A stretch of 5,219 nt of DNA. Origin: Candidatus Methanofastidiosia archaeon. GTDB lineage: Archaea; Methanobacteriota_B; Thermococci; Methanofastidiosales; NM3. This document shows, piece after piece, positions 1 through 5,065 of this stretch. Location: contig JAHKLV010000221.1 of NCBI GenBank assembly GCA_020854925.1, positions 1-5,219 of the forward strand. Reading direction: 5' to 3'. The notes under the pieces are model-generated. The model had not been told where the DNA came from and did not search any database. It saw only the letters and a program-made list of their open reading frames with translations. The translations under genes were made by a program, and so were the position numbers. Numbering within the stretch: the first letter of the stretch is position 1; each line of letters starts with the position of its first letter.

Positions 1-180
1 CATGGCAAAGAAGCCCGGGAAAAACGTCGCGATATCGAGGTCGCGCCCGATATAGAACGAGATAAACATGAAAAGGGGGAAGAGGAGACCGAAGATGGCT
101 ACCGGCGCCTTGCGGTAATAGATGCGCATGTCCTTGTCAGCGGTGACAAGCGCGCCCCTGATGAGCGGCGGCAGGTTCAT
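1..180 (-). CDS. ABC-2 type transporter permease, N-terminal part (runs off the left edge)
   Basis: This is the first 60 codons of a membrane protein that continues beyond base 1. It starts MNLPPLIRGALVTADKDMRI. A short cytoplasmic N-terminus with the basic stretch YYRKAP (residues 21-26) is followed by a hydrophobic segment at about residues 27-43 (AIFGLLFPLFMFISFYI), the first transmembrane helix. A short polar loop (GRDLDI) and a second hydrophobic, Phe-rich stretch follow. The layout is that of ABC-2 permeases of drug, polysaccharide or ion exporters. The start codon overlaps the stop codon of the upstream ATPase gene (ATGA, 177-180), which implies translational coupling and a shared complex. 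The transported substrate cannot be read from this fragment. The family call rests on the neighbour as much as on the fragment. Confidence 0.8.
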   Translation of the reverse strand, partial: MNLPPLIRGALVTADKDMRIYYRKAPVAIFGLLFPLFMFISFYIGRDLDIATFFPGFFAM

Positions 181-1130
181 GGAGACCCCTCTGTTAGTGC
201 CACGAAGGCATCCTCGAGGCTTGGCCCGCACGTGACAAGCGAAACGATGCGAAGGCCCGATTCCTGTGCAAACGAGACCGCCGAGCGCACGGTGGCGTCG
301 GGGTCGTCGGTCTGGAAGACGAGCCTGTCCCCCCGTTCATCGACCTTGATGCAGTAAACGTCCCCTGCCTTATCCGCGCCGATGGCTGGTTCAAAGACCG
401 CCTCAACTGACTGCGTGCTGTCAAAGGCGCATTTGAGCGCCCCCGGGCGGTCGAGCGCCACCACGGCGCCGTTGTTGATGATGCAGACGCGGTCGCAGAG
501 ATCGTTTGCCTCCTCGATGTTGTGTGTGGTGAGGAATACGGTGCAGCCATGCATGTTCATGCGGCGCACCGTGGCAATGATAAGCCGGCGGCTCTGCACG
601 TCAAGCCCTTCGGTTGGTTCATCCATGAAGAGGAGCGACGGCTCGTGCACGATGGCACAGGCGATGCTCACCCGCTGGCGCATGCCCTTGGAGTAGGTGC
701 GGACAAGGTCGTTACGGCGCTCATAGAGGCCGAGTTCGCGAAGGAGCTCTTCAGAACGGCGACGAATACCCTCTTTGCCCATACCGTAGAACCGCCCGGT
801 GAGCTCGATGTTTTGCTGTGCCGAGAGGTCCACATAGATGGTGCCCACCTCGGGGATGACGCCCATGCGCATCTTTGCCTGTACGAGGGATGAGAAGAGG
901 TCGAGCCCGTTGACTGATACCGTCCCTTCATCTGGTGTGAGGATGCCGGTAAGCATACGGACCGTGGTCGTTTTTCCCGCACCGTTGGGACCGAGGAATC
1001 CAAAGATCTCGCCCCGGTATACATCGAACGAAACGTCCCGCACGGCAGTGCGGGTGCCAAACCGTTTCGTGAGATGCGATGCGCGAAGCGCCACGTCAGC
1101 GACGGGCGCTGATTTATCCTCCTGTGCCAT
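177..1130 (-). CDS. ABC transporter ATP-binding protein, DrrA/ABC-2 exporter type
   Basis: A 317-residue ATPase subunit that would power the adjacent ABC-2 permease at the inner face of the membrane. Visible motifs in order are Walker A GPNGAGKTT (47-55), a Q-loop region with Glu at the usual Gln position (VIPEV, 91-95), the signature YSKGMRQR (146-153), Walker B LLFMDEP (166-172) with catalytic Glu171, the D-loop (EGLD, 174-177) and the H-loop His203 in TTHNIEEA. A C-terminal extension from about 235 to 312 matches in length and style the extra domain of DrrA-like ATPases. SKGM in place of LSGGQ, and Glu in the Q-loop, are common in ABC-2 exporters. The ATG at 1130 is preceded by a TATA element centred about 24 nt away, so a leaderless message is possible. 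A G-rich stretch at 1135-1139 and AAGGAG at 1145-1150 could serve as ribosome binding sites on a longer transcript. Substrate unknown. Confidence 0.93.
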   Translation of the reverse strand: MAQEDKSAPVADVALRASHLTKRFGTRTAVRDVSFDVYRGEIFGFLGPNGAGKTTTVRMLTGILTPDEGTVSVNGLDLFSSLVQAKMRMGVIPEVGTIYVDLSAQQNIELTGRFYGMGKEGIRRRSEELLRELGLYERRNDLVRTYSKGMRQRVSIACAIVHEPSLLFMDEPTEGLDVQSRRLIIATVRRMNMHGCTVFLTTHNIEEANDLCDRVCIINNGAVVALDRPGALKCAFDSTQSVEAVFEPAIGADKAGDVYCIKVDERGDRLVFQTDDPDATVRSAVSFAQESGLRIVSLVTCGPSLEDAFVALTEGSP

Positions 1131-1150
1131 GCTACCCCCTTTTTCTCCTT

Positions 1151-1158
1151 TCTATAAA
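1151..1158 (-). promoter_or_regulatory. TATA element for the ABC ATPase gene, inside a small inverted repeat
   Basis: On the minus strand the sequence reads TTTATAGA, centred about 24 nt before the ATPase start codon at 1130. The radical SAM gene has the same spacing, so the transcript would begin at or next to the ATG. The element sits inside a perfect 5-bp inverted repeat (CCTTT at 1147-1151, AAAGG at 1156-1160, four bases between), which could be an operator. It suggests the transporter can be transcribed apart from the DsrE gene 46 nt upstream. Inference from sequence only. Confidence 0.5.
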
Positions 1159-1176
1159 GGCATTGTGTCGCACGCC

Positions 1177-1497
1177 TTAGAACGTGAGGACCTTGTCTGC
1201 GTTCGCCACCACGTCGTACATGTCCTTGAGCGTCGAGGCGGGGCACATGGCAGAGCCGTCAGCGTGCCGGATGGCAAGGCAGGAGCCGCATGCCAAGATC
1301 TCCCCGCCGTTGTCCGCAAAGGACTGCATCATCTCCTGCACGTTAAAAATCCCGCTGTCTCCCGAACCGCATTCGACGCCCTTTCCCATGAGGAAGATCC
1401 TGACCGTGTCCCCTTCCCGGAGGGCGTAGGTGCCGAATCGGAAGGCGTTCCAGACCGTTTCCGGGTCTGCCGTATATAGTATCATCCCAAGCTTCAT
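1177..1497 (-). CDS. DsrE-family sulfur-relay-like protein
   Basis: A complete 106-residue cytoplasmic protein of the DsrE/DsrF-like fold. It opens with a beta-strand and acidic turn (MKLGMILYTADPETVWNAFR), typical of the family, and ends with the characteristic block CPASTLKDMYDVVANADKVLTF (85-106). Cysteines lie at 43 (VECGSG), 70 and 73 (ACGSC) and 85. Cys70 sits where DsrE proteins carry the sulfur-accepting cysteine, and Cys73 makes a CxxC pair. DsrE proteins pass persulfide sulfur in relay pathways, but many archaeal single-domain members have no proven role, so a specific function is not claimed. The start at 1497 is chosen because a strong AGAGGAGG site (1507-1514) lies 9 nt upstream. 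An open frame continues upstream to 1776 but has no family-like content. The gene precedes the ABC transporter on the same strand with a 46-nt gap. Confidence 0.88.
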   Translation of the reverse strand: MKLGMILYTADPETVWNAFRFGTYALREGDTVRIFLMGKGVECGSGDSGIFNVQEMMQSFADNGGEILACGSCLAIRHADGSAMCPASTLKDMYDVVANADKVLTF

Positions 1498-1506
1498 CTT
1501 TTCATT

Positions 1507-1514
1507 CCTCCTCT
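1507..1514 (-). promoter_or_regulatory. Ribosome binding site of the DsrE gene
   Basis: The minus strand reads AGAGGAGG, ending 9 nt before the ATG at 1497. It is the best Shine-Dalgarno match in the window and fixes the start of the DsrE gene. A second ATG between the site and the chosen start opens only a 3-codon frame (ATG AAA AGA TGA), so it is not the gene's start. Confidence 0.75.
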
Positions 1515-1557
1515 CGTGCGGCTGCTTGGGCGCGTCCCGCGGGTGAGGCCGCGCCGG

Positions 1558-1591
1558 GCCGGTGCGTGGTAGGCTCCGGCGACCTTTTTTT
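1558..1591 (+). repeat. GC hairpin followed by a T7 run in the divergent region
   Basis: GCCGG (1558-1562) and CCGGC (1576-1580) can pair around a 13-base loop and are followed four bases later by seven T residues (1585-1591). This resembles an intrinsic terminator for plus-strand transcription, but no gene on that strand lies upstream in the window. It could stop antisense or read-through transcription before the radical SAM promoter, or it may be chance in GC-rich DNA. Confidence 0.25.
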
Positions 1592-1606
1592 GCATACCTG
1601 CCTTGA

Positions 1607-1647
1607 CATACGGTGATGTGTGCCCTATGGGTGGACTCCACCGTATG
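1607..1647. repeat. Perfect 9-bp inverted repeat with nested palindromes, upstream of the DsrE gene
   Basis: CATACGGTG (1607-1615) and CACCGTATG (1639-1647) are perfect inverted arms separated by 23 bases. Inside lie CCCTATGGG (1623-1631) and the palindrome GGTGGACTCCACC (1630-1642), which shares bases with the right arm, so the two structures exclude each other. Just outside, GCATGC (1650-1655) and TGTGCACA (1656-1663) are further perfect palindromes. This could be protein-binding operator DNA or an RNA structure in a long DsrE leader. No known riboswitch is recognised. Confidence 0.5.
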
Positions 1648-1686
1648 CTGCATGCTGTGCACATGCCGCACCCATCTTGGGGAAAT

Positions 1687-1698
1687 GAATTTATATTC
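1687..1698. promoter_or_regulatory. TATA element, probably shared by the divergent radical SAM and DsrE genes
   Basis: GAATTTATATTC contains TTTATATT on the plus strand (1690-1697), centred about 24 nt before the ATG at 1718, and purine-rich GGAAATGAA upstream resembles a BRE. No ribosome binding site lies between, so a leaderless radical SAM message is expected. On the minus strand the same bases read AATATAAAT with purine-rich CAAAAGA upstream. It could therefore also drive the DsrE gene, with a leader of roughly 170 nt. The plus-strand role is well supported; the minus-strand role is an inference. Confidence 0.6.
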
Positions 1699-1717
1699 TT
1701 TTGCATAGTATTCTGAT

Positions 1718-2665
1718 ATGCCATATCGCGTGTTCGGCCCCGTGCCTTCTCGCCGTCTTGGGCGCAGCCTCGGCATTAATGCGCTTCCCCCAAAGACCTG
1801 TGACTACGCCTGTGTCTACTGCCAGCTTGGGCGTACCACGCACATGACCGTGGAACGACAGGGATTTTATGACGTCGGGGAGCTCATGAACGAGGTGGAA
1901 AGGGCGGTTCGGGCGGCCTTGTCTCAGGATGAACGTATCGATTATCTTACCTTTGTCCCCGATGGGGAGCCGACACTTGACCGAAACCTCGGTGAGATGA
2001 TTGGGCGCGTTTGCGATTTTGGCATCCCCGTAGCTGTCATCACGAACGGTTCGCTTCTGTGGCGCGACGACGTCAGGGAAGACCTCAGTGCCGCTGACCT
2101 GGTCTCCGTGAAGATAGACGCCGTCGATCCCGTCGTATGGAAGCGGGTTGACCGCCCCCACCGTTCGCTATCCCCGGAGGCCGTGCTCGGGGGCATCAGG
2201 GATTTTTCCCGTGACTTCGGGGGCACCCTGCTCACCGAAACAATGCTCGTGTCGGGGGTGAACGACGGCGAGGCGCATCTTAAGGAGCTTGCATCGTTTG
2301 TCGGCGGGCTCTCGGCTCATGCGTCCTATCTTTCCATTCCTACAAGGCCCCCGGCCGAGCAGTGGGTGGTGCCGCCCGGAGAGGACGTGCTCGCCCGTGC
2401 CTACGCTCTCCTTTCCTCCGTAGTGCCTCATGTAGAGTATCTCATCGGATATGAGGGCGATGCGTTTTCCCGTACCGGTGACGTCAGGGAAGACCTGCTT
2501 TCCATCACCGCCGTTCATCCTATGCGCAGGGGGGCCCTTACTGCATTCCTTGCAGAGGCGAACGCCAGCTGGGATGTTGTCGAGTCGATGCTTCGCAGCC
2601 ACGAGCTTGTGGAACTCCCATACGGGGGCGAAACGTTTTTCCTTCGTGCCCTTCCTGGCAGGTAA
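1718..2665 (+). CDS. Radical SAM protein (COG0731/TYW1-related type) with C-terminal winged-helix-like region
   Basis: A complete 315-residue radical SAM enzyme. The cluster-binding motif is CDYACVYC (CxxxCxxC; Cys28, Cys32, Cys35), preceded by the opening FGPVPSRRLGRSLGIN (6-21) typical of the COG0731 group of Fe-S oxidoreductases. SAM-binding and barrel motifs follow: DGEPTLD (82-88), ITNG (108-111) and VKIDA (131-135). After the barrel, from about residue 258 to 312, comes a helix-rich tail (HPMRRGALTAFLAEA, then a short beta-like ELPYGGETFFLR) that reads like a winged helix. The group is related to the wyosine synthase TYW1 fold, but this protein lacks the extra cysteines and length of true TYW1, so a tRNA role is not claimed and the substrate is unknown. 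The ATG at 1718 fits a leaderless start behind the TATA element at 1690. The gene is transcribed divergently from the DsrE gene. Confidence 0.9.
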   Translation: MPYRVFGPVPSRRLGRSLGINALPPKTCDYACVYCQLGRTTHMTVERQGFYDVGELMNEVERAVRAALSQDERIDYLTFVPDGEPTLDRNLGEMIGRVCDFGIPVAVITNGSLLWRDDVREDLSAADLVSVKIDAVDPVVWKRVDRPHRSLSPEAVLGGIRDFSRDFGGTLLTETMLVSGVNDGEAHLKELASFVGGLSAHASYLSIPTRPPAEQWVVPPGEDVLARAYALLSSVVPHVEYLIGYEGDAFSRTGDVREDLLSITAVHPMRRGALTAFLAEANASWDVVESMLRSHELVELPYGGETFFLRALPGR

Positions 2666-2683
2666 GGGAGATTCATCACAATC

Positions 2684-2688
2684 TTTTT
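2684..2688 (+). terminator. Possible T-tract terminator after the radical SAM gene
   Basis: Five T residues lie 19 nt after the stop codon at 2665, with no clear hairpin before them. Archaeal RNA polymerase can stop at short T-tracts, and the next gene has its own TATA element 33 nt further on. The signal is short and weak. Confidence 0.25.
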
Positions 2689-2721
2689 AAGGTATCGGGG
2701 TATGGTCACTTCGACCGGCCG

Positions 2722-2729
2722 CTTATATC
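2722..2729 (+). promoter_or_regulatory. TATA element of the NifX-DUF169 gene
   Basis: CTTATATC, with GC-rich sequence around it, lies where a TATA element would start transcription near 2750. That leaves a leader of about 29 nt holding the ribosome binding site at 2766-2770. A small inverted repeat (GGTC at 2704-2707, GACC at 2713-2716) just upstream could be a regulator site, but is short enough to be chance. Confidence 0.45.
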
Positions 2730-2765
2730 GCTGGGGCGAATCGCCTGCGCATATCCCGTGGCCAT

Positions 2766-2770
2766 AGGAG
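2766..2770 (+). promoter_or_regulatory. Ribosome binding site that fixes the start at 2779
   Basis: AGGAG ends 8 nt before the ATG at 2779. It lies inside the upstream in-frame extension that would begin with GTG at 2758, which argues that the GTG is not the start. Confidence 0.6.
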
Positions 2771-2778
2771 TCATAAGC

Positions 2779-3735
2779 ATGAGCATTGCTATTCCGGTGG
2801 CGTCGGCATCACCCGGCGCGCCGTTTGAAGGTCGGCTGGCGCACGCCGCCGGCTTTGTCTTGTATGATGCCACTACGGGCGCTAGTAGCCTGTTGTGTCG
2901 CACCCCTTTTGCAGGGAGCTGCGGCGGGCTTGCCGCCTTCCTTGCCGAGGCAGGTGCCGATGCCGTCTGTATCGACAGCGCCGGGTATCGCTACATGGAA
3001 ACCTTGGCGGCTGCAGGGGTTTCGGTGTACCGGCCCCGCGACCCAGATTGTTCATCAATCATCAGGCAGTACCGCACGGGCGAGCTCACACCCGTTCCGT
3101 TCCTTATGCCACAACTTGGCGAGACGCTGCTTGGCAGGCCGTATGTATCTGTGAGCCTTGCGGAATCCGAAGGCCCTTGTGAATGCAGGGACACCTTCTG
3201 CGCCCATGTCTGGCACACCATGATGGACGGTCGGCATCGCCTTGTATGCGCTTCGTCGGTGCGCTGTGCGGGAGCGCTTTATGCACTTGGACTCGACCCT
3301 TCCCCGGAACTTGCAACGCGCCTTGGCGCAGAGCTTTTCAGGGAGGGGCGCTCCACCACCCTGGGAAGTGCCGTGAACATGGTCCGGGCGCTTCGGCGGA
3401 TCCCCTCGTGCACTGCGCTTTCCCTTGCACGCGGCGGGACGGGGGATGTGTGTGTTGCATACCTATCACCCCATCTTGTCATGCGCCTCGTTCAGGCATA
3501 CCACCGGCTGCTCGATGACACGCCCGACTTCCTGTGCTCGTCGCTTGCCCCGGTGTGTGGTGTGGCAACGGCCCAGACCCACGTCACGGGACGCCTGTCG
3601 CTTTCTTTCGGTTGCACGGATTCGCGGCGATTTGGCGGCATCGGCGACAACGAAATCGTTGTCGGCATCCCCGGTCACCTACTGGAACCGCTTCGTGGTG
3701 CGCTCTCTGCCCTGCATGCTGATGAGGAAGGGTAG
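2779..3735 (+). CDS. Two-domain protein: NifX/NifB-C-like domain fused to DUF169
   Basis: A 318-residue protein counted from the ATG at 2779. Residues 1 to about 90 resemble the dinitrogenase iron-molybdenum cofactor family (NifX, NafY, NifB C-terminus). It begins MSIAIPVAS, continues with the HAAGFVLYD strand, a Gly-rich turn (GSCGG, 47-51) and the block LAEAGADAVCIDSAGYRYMETLAAAGVSVY (55-84). A linker of about 25 residues leads to a C-terminal part (about 118-310) that resembles DUF169, an archaeal and anaerobe family of unknown function. Marks of it are RLVCASSVRCAGALYALGL (154-172), CVAYLSPHLVMRLVQAYH (225-242), the conserved-looking SLSFGCTDSRR (274-284) and the closing VVGIPGHLLEPLRGAL. 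Cysteines at 134, 136 and 141 cluster near the domain junction. An in-frame GTG at 2758 would add 7 residues, but the ribosome binding site and domain start favour 2779. Function unknown; metal-cluster or cofactor binding is a reasonable inference. Confidence 0.85.
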   Translation: MSIAIPVASASPGAPFEGRLAHAAGFVLYDATTGASSLLCRTPFAGSCGGLAAFLAEAGADAVCIDSAGYRYMETLAAAGVSVYRPRDPDCSSIIRQYRTGELTPVPFLMPQLGETLLGRPYVSVSLAESEGPCECRDTFCAHVWHTMMDGRHRLVCASSVRCAGALYALGLDPSPELATRLGAELFREGRSTTLGSAVNMVRALRRIPSCTALSLARGGTGDVCVAYLSPHLVMRLVQAYHRLLDDTPDFLCSSLAPVCGVATAQTHVTGRLSLSFGCTDSRRFGGIGDNEIVVGIPGHLLEPLRGALSALHADEEG

Positions 3736-3792
3736 TCACGGGTGCGCCTACACCGCGGCGGCACCGGACTGCCTCATGTCACGTGTGGTATG

Positions 3793-3800
3793 CTTTATTA
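3793..3800 (+). promoter_or_regulatory. TATA element of the secreted protein gene
   Basis: CTTTATTA is centred about 17 nt before the ATG at 3814 and about 26 nt before a second in-frame ATG at 3823. The spacing seen at the radical SAM and ABC ATPase genes would favour 3823 as the true, leaderless start. No ribosome binding site precedes either ATG. Confidence 0.4.
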
Positions 3801-3813
3801 GGTCATAGCGCGT

Positions 3814-5064
3814 ATGCCCTTCATGGGCACACGTCAGCTGAGTATCTGTCTTATCCTCCTTCTTGCGGCCCTTCCCTGTGCGTGTCTTGGACAGGGTGGC
3901 GCCGGAGGGGACGTTCCCGCAGCACGGGTATATCCTGGCACCATATGGGGCAACTGGGACCCCGACCCCCTGGAGCTGCGCCGCATGCTCTCAGAGGATG
4001 TTGCGCAGCTTCATGACATCGGCGTCAATCTTGTCTCCGTATCCATTGAATATTCCTTTGACGAGAATGGAAATCCTCTCCCCTGGGTTTCTGAGGAGGA
4101 ATATTGCCAGTTGATTGTTGATGCCAAGTGTGCGGGATTTTCCGTGCTTGTCGCACCTAACTTTGTTAATTCTGGCGAGATGAATCTCTCCGAGCAGGGT
4201 ATCGACATGCCCTACGAGCGTTATGCCTCCCTTTCTCTCGAACTTGCACGGTACTGGGCTGCCATTGCCGAGGCATACGGGGTAGAATACTATGCCCCCC
4301 AAAACGAGTACGACTTCATCTCGTATGCCCTCAAAGGCATGGACGTGCGCGGTCGGCCTGCAGAGCAGGTGCAGCGGGACTTTTTTAACGGCAGGCATGC
4401 TATGTATGAGGATCCGCTTTCCGGGCTGGTGCCATCGGATGGTACCTATATTCTGTCGTCCATGCCGAAAGGATTTTTCCTTGCCGCCAACATCGAGCAC
4501 CCCGTAAGGAATATGCAGGTCTTTGAGACCGGGTGGATGCACTGGGACTATGAGGATAAGCATGCCGTGTCAGACGAGGTACTCTATGAGGAAAACTTTG
4601 CCTGGCTTTCCGGCTTGCGCAGGGATGCGCCCGAGCTGTATGTCACGTTGCGCTATGTGGCGACGAGGGACGGGATGATACCGTCTGACTATCAGCAGTA
4701 CCGCAAGGATGAGCTGTACACCCTCGAGCGATTTCTTTCCATGGCAGTCGCGCATGGATTGACGTTAGACATGTGCGAATTCGGTGACGAGTTCAACTAC
4801 AGCGGCGTGGAAATCCTTGGATTTTCGCAAGATGAGGTGCTCGACTATTACGATGCCTGCCTCTCGCTCATCCATGCGTACATGCCTGATGCCATCCTCT
4901 GCGCCGATGTCATCAACTTCCTGAATCTTCGCGTGCACCCAGACGAACCGACGTGGGCGGAAACGTCGGGTAGGCTCATGGACGACGTCAACGACCAACG
5001 GCTAAAGCCGGTTGGCTTGCTCTTCCAACTTCCCGGAACGAGACTTCGGGACGGAGTGCGATAG
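3814..5064 (+). CDS. Secreted glycosidase-like (probable TIM-barrel) protein, 3' end replaced by transposon sequence
   Basis: The open frame encodes 416 residues. It starts with a signal peptide: a basic n-region (GTRQLS), the hydrophobic ICLILLLAAL (11-20), then PCACLGQG. A Sec signal is clear, but no standard lipobox is present. The mature part opens with VYPGTIWGNWDPDP and a run that looks like alternating strands and helices (GVNLVSVSIEYSF 70-82, GFSVLVAPNFV 108-118, YWAAIAEAYGVEYYAPQNEYDF 147-168). This resembles TIM-barrel glycoside hydrolases such as GH113 or GH53. Asn164-Glu165 is a candidate acid/base and Glu322 (MCEFGDE) a candidate nucleophile; both are inferences. Residues after about 391 come from the right end of an IS200/IS605 element, and the frame stops one base before the tnpB stop on the other strand. 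The native C-terminus is missing, so the protein may be inactive. A start at 3823 (413 residues) is equally plausible. Exact family not recognised. Confidence 0.7.
   Translation: MPFMGTRQLSICLILLLAALPCACLGQGGAGGDVPAARVYPGTIWGNWDPDPLELRRMLSEDVAQLHDIGVNLVSVSIEYSFDENGNPLPWVSEEEYCQLIVDAKCAGFSVLVAPNFVNSGEMNLSEQGIDMPYERYASLSLELARYWAAIAEAYGVEYYAPQNEYDFISYALKGMDVRGRPAEQVQRDFFNGRHAMYEDPLSGLVPSDGTYILSSMPKGFFLAANIEHPVRNMQVFETGWMHWDYEDKHAVSDEVLYEENFAWLSGLRRDAPELYVTLRYVATRDGMIPSDYQQYRKDELYTLERFLSMAVAHGLTLDMCEFGDEFNYSGVEILGFSQDEVLDYYDACLSLIHAYMPDAILCADVINFLNLRVHPDEPTWAETSGRLMDDVNDQRLKPVGLLFQLPGTRLRDGVR
4995..5015 (-). repeat. Right-end hairpin of the IS200/IS605 element
   Basis: CCAAC (4995-4999) pairs with GTTGG (5011-5015), and GGC (5000-5002) with GCC (5007-5009) around TAAA. 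One unpaired G at 5010 bulges from the stem. An imperfect subterminal palindrome with one bulged base, three bases from the inferred cleavage motif, is the standard recognition structure for IS200/IS605 transposases. The GGCTTTAGCC core on the tnpB strand is a familiar right-end sequence in such elements. Confidence 0.75.
5031..5051 (-). repeat. Second stem-loop in the right end, probable omega RNA scaffold stem
   Basis: TCCCG (5031-5035) pairs with CGGGA (5047-5051), followed inward by an AA/TT pair and a 6-base loop, with a single bulged base at 5036. It lies between the tnpB stop codon and the terminal hairpin, where omega RNA scaffold stems are expected. Structure seen in sequence; role inferred. 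Confidence 0.45.
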
Positions 5065-5065
5065 G

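Noticed and set aside
668..1246. Long minus-strand open frame overlapping the ATPase and the DsrE gene
   Set aside because: It is a shifted-frame shadow of two well-supported genes; its product is basic, compositionally odd and shows no family motif.
1498..1776. In-frame upstream extension of the DsrE gene (to a start near 1776)
   Set aside because: The extension is Arg- and Pro-rich low-quality sequence, overlaps the start of the radical SAM gene, and is contradicted by the strong ribosome binding site at 1507-1514.
1691..2161. Minus-strand open frame antisense to the radical SAM gene
   Set aside because: It lies opposite the CxxxCxxC-coding region of a clear gene and has no recognisable motif of its own.
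2758..2778. GTG start giving 7 extra residues on the NifX-DUF169 protein
   Set aside because: The ribosome binding site lies inside the extension, and the domain begins naturally at MSIAIPVAS from the ATG at 2779.
3826..3885. Lipoprotein signal (cysteines near the end of the hydrophobic segment)
   Set aside because: The residues before each cysteine (ALP, PCA) do not fit a lipobox, so only a general Sec signal is called.
3991..4563. 190-codon minus-strand open frame opposite the secreted protein gene
   Set aside because: The plus strand has a signal peptide and a coherent barrel-like protein here; the antisense product has no such features and no start signal was seen.
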